Assembly (NCBI RefSeq): GCF_014650075.1
Contig: NZ_BMUG01000001.1
Coordinates: 200,710-264,709 of the forward strand
Reading direction: 5' to 3'
Length of the DNA: 64,000 nucleotides
DNA from: Streptomyces microflavus
GTDB taxonomy: Bacteria; Actinomycetota; Actinomycetes; Streptomycetales; Streptomycetaceae
The notes below the pieces were generated by a model, which saw only the letters and a program-made list of their open reading frames with translations, made no database searches and was not told the DNA's origin. Of the stretch, positions 42,078 to 49,836 are shown in pieces. The position numbers and the translations under genes were made by a program. Each line of letters opens with the position of its first letter. Position 1 is the first letter of the stretch.

Positions 42078-42107
42078 GGTTCCGTCCTCAAACGCCGGAC
42101 GGGCTGG
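42078..42107 (-). repeat. 30-bp dispersed repeat, inverted copy
   Basis: Exact reverse complement of 41971-42000. With that copy it can form a 30-bp stem with a 77-nt loop between the convergent phosphatase and regulator genes, so it may act as a terminator. It encodes the last residues (SPSGV) and the stop of the minus-strand regulator. Confidence 0.85.
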
Positions 42108-43482
42108 AGGCGCGGGTCGACTCCCGGTGGCGGGTCAGGAAGGACGCCGCCCCCGGCACCCCACCCGGCCGAGCCTCCAGCACGCGGACCGCCCCCGCCA
42201 CCATCCCCCGGATCCGCGAGGACTGGACCCGGTCCAGCAGGTCCAGCACCTGGTGCCCCGTCGCCGCCGCCTCGTCCACCCGCCCCGCCCGCGCCAGGTC
42301 CCCCGTCAGCTGCGCCCGGTACAGCGCCAGGTTCCGGGTGAAGTGCGCGTCCTGGAGCCCCACCGCCCGCCGCCCGTGCCGCGCCGCCCGGGACCAGTCG
42401 CCCAGCGCCGACCAGCACTGCGCCTCCAGCAGCTCCAGCTCCGCCTCCCGGAAGAAGCTCATCCACTCCGGGTCACCCCCGGCGGGCCCCCGCTCGAACG
42501 CCGCCCGGGCCCGCCCGATCGCCCGGTCGCACCCCGTACGGTCCCCGAGCCCCGCCCGGCCCCCCGCCTCCCGCAGCGCGAGCAGCGCCAGCAGCCGGGG
42601 TGAGCCCAGCGTGCGGGCCGCCCGCTGCCCGGCCTCGGCCGCCCGTACCGCCTCCCGGGGCCGCCCCGAGTCCCGGGCCAGGAACGACGTGTTGCAGAAG
42701 GCGTGCGCCTCAAGACCCGCGTCCCCCGCCAGCCGCGCCGTCGCCAGCGCCTCCGCGTAGTGCGAGCGCGCGTCGTCGAAGCGCCCCGAGTCGTGGGCCA
42801 GCCACCCCACCGAGATGGCCAGCTCGCCCGCGCCCGCGTGCAGCCGGTCCGCGGTGGCCCGCCGCGTGGTGGTCCCGGCGTCCAGCAGCTCGTACGCGGC
42901 CTTCAACGGCCGCGCGGCCTGCCGGTAGAGCCCGTCCGCGCCGTGCCGGTCGTCCAGCACCCGGATCCGCCGTACCGCCTGCTCCACGGCGTCCACCTCG
43001 CTCTCACCGACCCGGCGCTGTGCGGGCAGGGAGATCCGGGCGGCGGAGGCGGGCGCCCCGCCGAGACCCAGGGAGGCGGCGGCCACAGTGGCCGTGCCGC
43101 TCATCATGAACACGCGACGCAGCACGTCGCTCTCCTCGTCGGTGTGGTGGGTGCCGCCGTGCGGGGCGGCGGGCTCGGACGGCGGAGCCGGCGGCGGCTC
43201 GGAGACGACCCGCGCCCCCCGCCCCCGTACGGTCTCGCGGGCCGAGAACCCCAGGTCGGCCAGGGAGGCCCCGGGGAACATGTGCAGGAAGACCCGTTCG
43301 TACGCGTAGTTGGGGCAGCGGATCTCCCCGGACTCCACGCGTCCGATGTACCGGGCATCGCACGCGACCTGCTCACCGATCTCCCGCGCCGCCCTGCGGA
43401 CGGCGGCCGCGAACTCGCCTGCCGAGCGCTGTCCGCGCAGCTGGCGGAAGACGAGGTTGGGAACTGCCCCTGTCGACACCAT
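42088..43482 (-). CDS. NsdA-like regulator with helix-turn-helix start and TPR-type repeats
   Basis: Protein of 464 residues. Residues 1-80 form a lambda-repressor-like DNA-binding region (LVFRQLRGQRSAGEFAAAVRRAAREIGEQVACDARYIGRVESGEIRCPNYAYERVFLHMF). A linker with a TAT-like hydrophobic stretch (FMMSGTATVAAASLGLGG) follows, then tetratricopeptide-like helices to the end (e.g. FDDARSHYAEALATARLAGD, DWSRAARHGRRAV). This is the layout of NsdA, a negative regulator of sporulation and antibiotic production. The ATG at 43480-43482 follows AGAGGGG. The last residues, SPSGV, come from the dispersed repeat. Confidence 0.75.
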   Translation of the reverse strand: MVSTGAVPNLVFRQLRGQRSAGEFAAAVRRAAREIGEQVACDARYIGRVESGEIRCPNYAYERVFLHMFPGASLADLGFSARETVRGRGARVVSEPPPAPPSEPAAPHGGTHHTDEESDVLRRVFMMSGTATVAAASLGLGGAPASAARISLPAQRRVGESEVDAVEQAVRRIRVLDDRHGADGLYRQAARPLKAAYELLDAGTTTRRATADRLHAGAGELAISVGWLAHDSGRFDDARSHYAEALATARLAGDAGLEAHAFCNTSFLARDSGRPREAVRAAEAGQRAARTLGSPRLLALLALREAGGRAGLGDRTGCDRAIGRARAAFERGPAGGDPEWMSFFREAELELLEAQCWSALGDWSRAARHGRRAVGLQDAHFTRNLALYRAQLTGDLARAGRVDEAAATGHQVLDLLDRVQSSRIRGMVAGAVRVLEARPGGVPGAASFLTRHRESTRASSPSGV

Positions 43483-43726
43483 GGCCGGCCCCTCTCTGGT
43501 GCAAGCCGGGTTCTGCTTTCCGGTGTCCCGGCGGAGCAAGAACGTACCTGCTGTGACAGGGAACACACCCCAGCGATTCGGCATATATAAGGGCATCTCG
43601 CCCACAATCCGCCATGAACTGCCACCCTTTGCGGCGGTGTGCTCCCGTAGCCCTTGACGCTCTGCCGCCGTTGGTCCATGTGGAGACGGAGTGTGGCTCC
43701 GTTCGGCGATGAGAGGAGGGGTTCCC

Positions 43727-44185
43727 TTGCTGCACATCGGCCAGGAGACCGGCTCACGGACGACCGCGACGAACCCGACGACGACCCCCACCGACCCGGT
43801 ACCGGCGCGGACCCCCACGCGTCCCGCACCGGCCGACCAGTCCTGCGACCTCGTCACCGTCCCCGCCCGCCAGGGACTGGAGGCCGTCGACATCCTCCGC
43901 CGCGGCCGGGACCACGAGGCCGTCGGCCCGGTCCTGCACAACGGCGCCTGCGACACCCTCGGCTTCCTCGTACCGCCCGGCACCGCCGACGCCTGGGACG
44001 TACCCGGCAGCGCCTGTACGCGGACCGACGGCCGCGGGCTGCGCCTCCCCACCACCCCGCCCGCCGCCGGTTCCGGCTGGCTGCTGCCGCCCGCCGAGGA
44101 CGCCCCGGTCACCGACCCCGCCGTACTCCGCGCCGCCCTCGACCAGGCGGCCCGCCTGCTGGAGGCGGCCGACGGCTGCAACTGA
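43727..44185 (+). CDS. Small conserved hypothetical protein divergent from the NsdA-like gene
   Basis: 152 residues from TTG 43727, which follows GAGGAGGGG (ATG 43709 is an alternative). Features: Thr/Pro-rich start, then DLVTVPARQGLEAVDILRRG, VGPVLHNGACDTLGFLVPPGTADAWDVPGSACTR, GLRLPTTP and a C-terminal helix. Similar short proteins accompany helix-turn-helix regulators in streptomycetes as far as I recall. There is no enzymatic motif. It may act with the divergent regulator; function unknown. Confidence 0.6.
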   Translation: MLHIGQETGSRTTATNPTTTPTDPVPARTPTRPAPADQSCDLVTVPARQGLEAVDILRRGRDHEAVGPVLHNGACDTLGFLVPPGTADAWDVPGSACTRTDGRGLRLPTTPPAAGSGWLLPPAEDAPVTDPAVLRAALDQAARLLEAADGCN

Positions 44186-44278
44186 GCCTCCCCCTGGCTC
44201 TGCGCCCATAATGGCCGGACGGGCGGAACCTCCGCCGCTGCCGGTATCCCGGGCCCCCACCAGCAAGGACCAGCGCAC

Positions 44279-45193
44279 GTGGCACGTCGAGGAGCGCCTG
44301 CCGGGGGCAAGGACAAGAGCAAGGGCAAGAAGGACCGCTCGACCGGCAGGGTGGAGCGCGAACCCTTCTCCGGCCCCGTCGACAGCGGTCTCGCCGAGCT
44401 CATACCCGACCGGGAGCGCCCGGCCGGTTGGACGCTCCTGCTCGACGGCGCCCCGCAGTCCCACGTGGACCTCGGCGACCCCGCGTACCTCTCCTTCGCC
44501 TACCAGCGCAGGCTCGGCCACATCATCGACCTCGCCGCACCCCCGCTCCAGCCCCTCCACGTCCTGCACCTCGGCGGCGGCGCCTTCACCCTCGCCCGGT
44601 ACACCGCCGCGACCCGCCCCCGCTCCACCCAGCAGATCGTGGAGGTCGACGCGGCCCTCGTCCAGCTCGTCCGCGACCGGCTCCCGCTGGATCCGCAGGC
44701 CCGGGTACGGGTCCGGGCGGTGGACGCCCGCGAAGGGCTCGGCAAGCTCCCGGACGGCTGGGCGGACCTGGTCATCGCGGATGTGTTCAGCGGGGCCCGC
44801 ACCCCCGCCCACCTGACCTCCGCCGAGTTCCTCACGGAGGTGCGCCGGGTGCTGAAGCCTTCGGGGCAGTACGCCGCGAACCTCGCGGACGGGCCGCCGC
44901 TCGCCCACCTGCGCGGCCAGGTGGCCACCGCCGCCGCCGTCTTCCCCGAACTGGCGCTCGCCGCCGACCCCGTGGTCTGGCGCGGCCGCCGCTTCGGCAA
45001 CGCGGTCCTGCTCGCCTCCGCCCTGCCCCTGGCGGTCGCCGAGTTCACCCGCCGGGTGGCGAGCGACCCGCACCCCGGCCGGGTCGAACACGGGCGGGCG
45101 CTCACGGACTTCACCGGCGGCGCGGCGGTCGTCACCGACGCGGCCGCCAAGCCGTCACCGGCGCCCCCGCCGTCCGTCTTCGAAAACCCCTGA
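44279..45193 (+). CDS. Spermidine-synthase-like methyltransferase-fold protein
   Basis: Protein of 304 residues. A Lys-rich start is followed by a spermidine-synthase-type Rossmann domain: LDGAPQSHVDLGDPAYLSFAYQRRLG, VLHLGGGAFTLARY (cofactor loop), IVEVDAALVQLV, DAREGL and LVIADVFSGARTPAHLTS. The substrate-binding aspartates of true polyamine synthases are only partly recognisable (DVFSG), so it may be a methyltransferase or a non-canonical aminopropyltransferase. GTG 44279 follows AAGGA. It stands alone. Confidence 0.75.
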   Translation: MARRGAPAGGKDKSKGKKDRSTGRVEREPFSGPVDSGLAELIPDRERPAGWTLLLDGAPQSHVDLGDPAYLSFAYQRRLGHIIDLAAPPLQPLHVLHLGGGAFTLARYTAATRPRSTQQIVEVDAALVQLVRDRLPLDPQARVRVRAVDAREGLGKLPDGWADLVIADVFSGARTPAHLTSAEFLTEVRRVLKPSGQYAANLADGPPLAHLRGQVATAAAVFPELALAADPVVWRGRRFGNAVLLASALPLAVAEFTRRVASDPHPGRVEHGRALTDFTGGAAVVTDAAAKPSPAPPPSVFENP

Positions 45194-45207
45194 TCAGGCC
45201 TGGAGGC

Positions 45208-45774
45208 CTACGGTTCGACGACCTGCACCGTCGGCGGAGTCCCGTTCCAGGTGCAGAACACCGAGTACGTCTTCCCGTTCACCCCGCCCCCGTCGCTGAA
45301 GTCGACCCGGATCCAGGCGTCGTTCGTCCACACCTGCATCGACCAGCCCGGCTCCGGCGTCGCCGAGACCAGCTTCGCCGAGCTCTTCCCCAGCTCGAAC
45401 ACGACCCGGCCGCCGTCGGTCCGGTACCCCTTGACCTCGCCGGAGTTCGCGCCCGGCCCGGAGGACGCGGGCGGCTTCGCCGGGGCGCTCGACGGCGTAC
45501 GGGAGGGGCGTGCGGCCGACGGGGAAGGGCTCGCACTGCTGCTGTGCGCCGAGGGGGAGGGGGACGGCGAGGAGCGGTACGTGGACGAGACGAGCGGCTC
45601 CTCGGTGGACTGCCCGATGCGCTTCGGGCTTCCCGCGCCCACGGAGATCGGTACGGCCCGGGGCGGGTCGTACGCCGTCCCGGTCATGACCGTGTGCACG
45701 CCCCACCACGACAGCGTGACCGCCGCGCCGGTGGCGAGCGACCACGCGAGCGCGTGTACGAGTCCTCGTTGCAT
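45208..45774 (-). CDS. Membrane-anchored or secreted hypothetical protein beside the two-component system
   Basis: Protein of 188 residues: N-terminal hydrophobic helix (LVHALAWSLATGAAVTLSWWGV), a Ser/Pro/Ala linker (~70-115) and a small extracellular domain (VKGYRTDGGRVVFELGKSSAKLVSATPEPGWSMQVWTNDAWIRVDFSDGG) with one cysteine. The ATG at 45772-45774 follows AGGA. It is divergent from the response regulator gene and may be a target or sensor accessory of that system. Function unknown. Confidence 0.65.
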   Translation of the reverse strand: MQRGLVHALAWSLATGAAVTLSWWGVHTVMTGTAYDPPRAVPISVGAGSPKRIGQSTEEPLVSSTYRSSPSPSPSAHSSSASPSPSAARPSRTPSSAPAKPPASSGPGANSGEVKGYRTDGGRVVFELGKSSAKLVSATPEPGWSMQVWTNDAWIRVDFSDGGGVNGKTYSVFCTWNGTPPTVQVVEP

Positions 45775-45918
45775 CGGGCACATCCTGCACCACGCGCACC
45801 TGGACTGTCCCCCTCCGGTAGCTCCTGTTCCGGCTCCGGCCACCCCCTGTTCCGGCCTTTGCGGAGGTTTCCGGCGGCGGCGGGACCGGGGTCGGCGCCA
45901 TGGCGTACGGTGCCGCCC

Positions 45919-46650
45919 ATGGCAAGTGTGCTCGTGGTCGAGGACGACCAGTTCGTACGTTCCGCCCTCATCCGGCACCTCAGTGAGGCCTCCCACACGG
46001 TACGGAGTGTGGGCACCGCGCTCGAAGCGCTGCGCGAGGTCGCGCACTTCCGCTTCGACGTGGTCATCCTCGATCTCGGGCTGCCCGACCTGGACGGCGG
46101 CGAGGCGCTGAAGATGCTGCGGTCCATCACCGACGTACCGGTCATCATCGCCACCGCGCGGGACGACGAGAGCGAGATCGTCCGGCTGCTCAACGACGGG
46201 GCCGACGACTACCTGACCAAACCCTTCTCCGTCGAGCACCTCTCCGCCCGGATGGCCGCCGTGCTGCGCCGCGCCCGCGCGGCCGGCGACCAGGCGCCGC
46301 CGCCCCGGGTCATCCGCGTCGGCGGGCTCGCCATCGACCCGCTGCGCCGCCGCGCCGAACTCGACGGCGCCGAACTGGACCTCACCCGCCGCGAGTTCGA
46401 CCTGCTGACCTTCCTGGCCGGACGCCCCGGGGTGGTCGTCGCCCGCAAGGAGCTGCTGGCCGAGGTCTGGCAGCAGTCGTACGGCGACGACCAGACCATC
46501 GACGTCCACCTGTCCTGGCTCCGCCGCAAGCTCGGTGAGACCGCCGCCCGGCCCCGCTACCTGCACACCCTGCGTGGCGTCGGCGTGAAGCTCCAGCCGC
46601 CCGCCGACGTGCCGTCCCCCGGCGCCCCGGCCGTGGAGCCGCCGGCATGA
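45919..46650 (+). CDS. OmpR-family response regulator
   Basis: Protein of 243 residues. The receiver domain (EDD, phospho-acceptor Asp52 in VILDLGLPD, Thr in IIATARDD, Lys in LTKPF) is followed by a winged-helix output domain (~128-228; LTRREFDLLTFLAGRPG, TIDVHLSWLRRKLGE, YLHTLRGVGVKL). It overlaps the sensor kinase gene by four bases (ATGA at 46647-46650). Likely target candidates are the flanking genes, especially the chitinase, whose upstream region holds an 11-bp direct repeat. Confidence 0.92.
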   Translation: MASVLVVEDDQFVRSALIRHLSEASHTVRSVGTALEALREVAHFRFDVVILDLGLPDLDGGEALKMLRSITDVPVIIATARDDESEIVRLLNDGADDYLTKPFSVEHLSARMAAVLRRARAAGDQAPPPRVIRVGGLAIDPLRRRAELDGAELDLTRREFDLLTFLAGRPGVVVARKELLAEVWQQSYGDDQTIDVHLSWLRRKLGETAARPRYLHTLRGVGVKLQPPADVPSPGAPAVEPPA

Positions 46651-48122
46651 GATGGGCCCTGGTCAAGGTGTGTCTGGCCGTCACCGCGATGGTCGTCATC
46701 GCCTTCGCCGTACCGCTCGGACTGGTCATCCGGGAGATGGCCAGCGACCGGGCCTTCTCCGACGCCGAACGCCAGGCCGCGATGATCGCCCCGGCGCTCT
46801 CCATCACCACCGACCGCGAGGAGCTGACCCGGGCCGTCCTCTCCACCGAACCGGGCGACCGGGGGCGGCTCGCCGTCCACGTACCGGCCCCCGAGAAGGC
46901 CTCGGACGGAACCGAGGGCGAGGCCCTGGACGTCGGCACCCGGCGGGCCACGTCCAAGGACATCGCGACCGTACGCAAGGCCGGGCGCGCCTCCATCACC
47001 GAGGTCACCGACGGCTTCGCCCTGCTCCAGCTCACCGCGCTCTCCACCGGTGACATCGCCGTCGTCGAGGTCTTCGTCCCTGAGGGGGAGGTCTCCAACG
47101 GGGTCGCCACCGCCTGGCTGATCCTCGCGGGCGTCGGAGTCGCCCTGATCGTCGGCTCGGTGGCGGTCGCGGACCGGCTCGGCATACGGATGGTCCAGCC
47201 CGCCCAGCGCCTCGCGGGCGCCGCCCACGACCTGGGGGAGGGGCGGCTCGGCACCCGGGTCCCCGAGGAGGGCCCCACCGAACTCCGGTCCGCCGCCGTC
47301 GCGTTCAACTCCATGGCCGACCAGGTCGTCCAGCTCCTGGCCAACGAGCGCGAACTGGCCGCCGACCTCTCGCACCGGCTCCGCACCCCGCTCACCGTGC
47401 TCCGGCTGAACGCCGCATCCCTCGGCGAGGGCCCGGCGGCCGACCAGACCCGGGCGGCGGTCGAGCAGCTGGAGCACGAGGTCGACACGATCATCCGCAC
47501 CGCCCGCGAACAGCGCCCGCAGACCCAGGGCATCCAGACCGGCCCCGGGGCCGGGTGCGACGCCTCCGAGGTGATCCGGGAGCGCATGGGCTTCTGGTCG
47601 GCGCTCGCGGAGGACGAAGGGCGCGAGGTGCGGCTCGCGGGAGTGGACCGTACGGTACGCATCCCCGTCGCCCGCCCCGAACTGGCCGCCGCCCTAGACG
47701 CGTTGCTCGGCAACGTCTTCCGCCACACCCCCGAGGGCACCGCCTTCTCCGTCGACGTCCACCACAGCGGGGACGCGGTGATCGTCCTCGTCTCCGACGC
47801 GGGCCCCGGCATCGCCGACCCGAAGGCGGCCCTGGCCCGGGGAACCAGCGGCGGCGGCACCAAGGCGGGCGCGGTCGGCTCCACCGGGCTCGGCCTGGAC
47901 ATCGTGCGCCGGGTCGCCGAATCCACCGGCGGCGACCTGCGCATCGGCCGGTCCGTGCTCGGCGGCACCGAGGTCCGCATCTGGATCGGCCTGCACGGCA
48001 GCAGCCCCGACCGCGGAAGGCGCGGCCACGGCCGCCGGGTCACCCGCCGATTCGGCCGCCGACGCCCCAAGGAGCCCCGGACGGCGGCCGGTCCCGGAGC
48101 CCATCCCGGGGCCCTTCATTAA
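46647..48122 (+). CDS. Sensor histidine kinase
   Basis: Protein of 491 residues: membrane helix 1 (~7-27), an extracytoplasmic sensor region of about 120 residues, helix 2 (~152-174, AWLILAGVGVALIVGSVAVA), HAMP linker, dimerisation domain with phospho-accepting His in LAADLSHRLRTPL, and HATPase with NVFRHTPEG (N box), VSDAGPGI (G1) and GSTGLGLDIV (G2). The tail is Arg-rich. Cognate partner of the overlapping response regulator. The signal is unknown; the linked chitinase gene suggests polysaccharide or cell-wall sensing. Confidence 0.92.
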   Translation: MRWALVKVCLAVTAMVVIAFAVPLGLVIREMASDRAFSDAERQAAMIAPALSITTDREELTRAVLSTEPGDRGRLAVHVPAPEKASDGTEGEALDVGTRRATSKDIATVRKAGRASITEVTDGFALLQLTALSTGDIAVVEVFVPEGEVSNGVATAWLILAGVGVALIVGSVAVADRLGIRMVQPAQRLAGAAHDLGEGRLGTRVPEEGPTELRSAAVAFNSMADQVVQLLANERELAADLSHRLRTPLTVLRLNAASLGEGPAADQTRAAVEQLEHEVDTIIRTAREQRPQTQGIQTGPGAGCDASEVIRERMGFWSALAEDEGREVRLAGVDRTVRIPVARPELAAALDALLGNVFRHTPEGTAFSVDVHHSGDAVIVLVSDAGPGIADPKAALARGTSGGGTKAGAVGSTGLGLDIVRRVAESTGGDLRIGRSVLGGTEVRIWIGLHGSSPDRGRRGHGRRVTRRFGRRRPKEPRTAAGPGAHPGALH

Positions 48123-48138
48123 CCCGCTCCCATGCGTT

Positions 48139-48160
48139 CCTTAAGCGCACCCTAAAAACA
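48139..48160. promoter_or_regulatory. 11-bp direct repeat upstream of the chitinase gene
   Basis: CCTTAAGCGCA (48139-48149) followed by CCCTAAAAACA (48150-48160): a tandem, one-helical-turn repeat typical of OmpR-type regulator sites, 119 bp before the chitinase start and immediately after the two-component genes. A related TTAACCC lies at 48119-48125. Confidence 0.45.
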
Positions 48161-48278
48161 TCAACTCCGGTCCGTAAAGCCCCCTTTGCCCGTTCCGCTG
48201 CCGCTAGCGTCTGTCACACACCCCCCAGGGAAATCCGCAGGACGCAGAGCAGCACACAGAGGCAGGCAGGGCACGTTG

Positions 48279-49751
48279 ATGGGTTCCAGTACGCACCGCC
48301 GCACGGCGAGCACCCGTACCAAGGCGGTCGGCGCGATCGTCGCCGCAGCCGTCATCGGCGGGACGGTCTTCGCCCTGACCGGTACGGCGCAGGCAGCCGC
48401 GATCGGGGCCGCGTACACCCGCACCAGCGACTGGTCCAGCGGCTACACGGGCCAGTACGTCGTCACCAACGAGACGGACAAGGCCCTCACCGACTGGACC
48501 CTCCAGTTCGACCTCCCGGCGGGCACGAAGATCGGCTCGCTCTGGAACGGCGAACACACGGTGAACGGCAACCGCGTCACCGTGAAGCCCGCGAGCTGGG
48601 ACAAGGAGCTCGCCCCCGGGAAGTCCGTGACGGTCGGCTTCGTCACCTCCGCCACCGGTACGGCGGGCGACCCGGCCTCCTGCCTCATCAACGACGTCAC
48701 CTGCTCCGTGGACAGCGGCCCGGTCCCCACCCCCAGCGGCCGCCCCACGGACACCCCGACGACCGCGCCCACTCCGACCCCCACGGAGTCGGACCCGGTC
48801 ACACCGACCCCCACGCCGGCCCCCACCGCCACCGGTCGCCCCGGTGGCGGCGGGGAAACCGGCTCCCGGTTCGCCCCCTACATCGACACCTCGCTCTACC
48901 CCGCCTACGACCTCCTCGACACCGCCACCAGGACCGGGGTGAAGGAGTTCCACCTAGCCTTCATCACCTCCGGCGGCAGCTGCGCCCCGCTCTGGGGCGG
49001 AGTCACCGGACTCGCTGACGACCATGTGGCCAAGCAGATAGGCGCGTTGAGGGCCAAGGGCGGTGACGTCCGGGTCTCCTTCGGTGGCGCGGCCGGTGCC
49101 GAACTGGCCCTGAACTGCTCCTCCTCCGCCGATCTCGCCGCCGCATACGGCAAGGTCGTCGACGCCTACCAGCTCACCAAGGTCGACTTCGACATCGAGG
49201 GCGCCGCCCTGCCCGACACGGCCGCCAATACCCGCCGCGCCCAGGCCATCGCCCAGCTCCAGAAGAAGTACCCGGACCTGGACGTCGCCTTCACCCTGCC
49301 CGTGATGCCCGAGGGGCTGACCCAGCCCGGCATCGACCTGCTCGCCGACGCCAAGAAGAACGGCGTCCGGGTCGACGGGGTCAACATCATGGCCATGGAC
49401 TACGGGCCCGCCTACAGCGACGACATGGGCACGTACGCGATCCGGGCGGCGACCGCCACGCAGGCCCAGATCAAGGGCGTCCTCGGACTCTCCGACACCG
49501 CCGCGTGGAAGGCCGTCGCCGTCACCCCCATGATCGGCGTGAACGACGTCGTCACCGAGATCTTCACGGTGGAGGACGCCACGCAGGTCGTGAAGTTCGC
49601 CCAGGAGAAGGGCATCGGCCGCCTGGCGATGTGGTCCGGTACCCGGGACAAGGCCTGCCCGGGCGGGCCGAAGCCGGCCGCCGACGCCACCTGCAGTTCC
49701 ATCGCTCAGGAGCCGCTGGCCTTCACGAAGGCGTTCGCCGCCTTCGGATAG
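48279..49751 (+). CDS. Secreted GH18 chitinase with CBM2-like domain
   Basis: Protein of 490 residues: signal peptide (residues 1 to ~40, ending GTAQAA), a CBM2-like cellulose/chitin-binding module (~41-145; AYTRTSDWSSGYTGQYVVTNET, two cysteines CLINDVTC), a Thr/Pro linker (~150-185) and a GH18 barrel (~195-490). The catalytic motif KVDFDIEG keeps the DxDxE pattern (acid Glu); QALM/NIMAMDYGPAY supplies the conserved Met-Asp-Tyr. The ATG at 48279 is preferred. Degrades chitin outside the cell. It lies right after the two-component genes; no DasR-like site was found upstream. Confidence 0.9.
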   Translation: MGSSTHRRTASTRTKAVGAIVAAAVIGGTVFALTGTAQAAAIGAAYTRTSDWSSGYTGQYVVTNETDKALTDWTLQFDLPAGTKIGSLWNGEHTVNGNRVTVKPASWDKELAPGKSVTVGFVTSATGTAGDPASCLINDVTCSVDSGPVPTPSGRPTDTPTTAPTPTPTESDPVTPTPTPAPTATGRPGGGGETGSRFAPYIDTSLYPAYDLLDTATRTGVKEFHLAFITSGGSCAPLWGGVTGLADDHVAKQIGALRAKGGDVRVSFGGAAGAELALNCSSSADLAAAYGKVVDAYQLTKVDFDIEGAALPDTAANTRRAQAIAQLQKKYPDLDVAFTLPVMPEGLTQPGIDLLADAKKNGVRVDGVNIMAMDYGPAYSDDMGTYAIRAATATQAQIKGVLGLSDTAAWKAVAVTPMIGVNDVVTEIFTVEDATQVVKFAQEKGIGRLAMWSGTRDKACPGGPKPAADATCSSIAQEPLAFTKAFAAFG

Positions 49752-49792
49752 CTCCCAGACCCCCCTTCAACCACCCCGCGCCCCCCACGCGC

Positions 49793-49830
49793 GCGCCCCG
49801 GCCGGGCCACCCCACCTCCGGCCGGGGCGC
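49793..49830. terminator. Bidirectional terminator between chitinase and asdA
   Basis: 13-nt arms GCGCCCCGGCCGG (49793-49805) and CCGGCCGGGGCGC (49818-49830), located between the convergent stops at 49751 and 49837. Confidence 0.75.
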
Positions 49831-49836
49831 GTTCCT

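Noticed and set aside
41935-42087. Small peptide gene between histidine phosphatase and NsdA-like regulator
   Set aside because: The region consists mainly of repeat copies; apparent short frames are repeat translations without a ribosome site.
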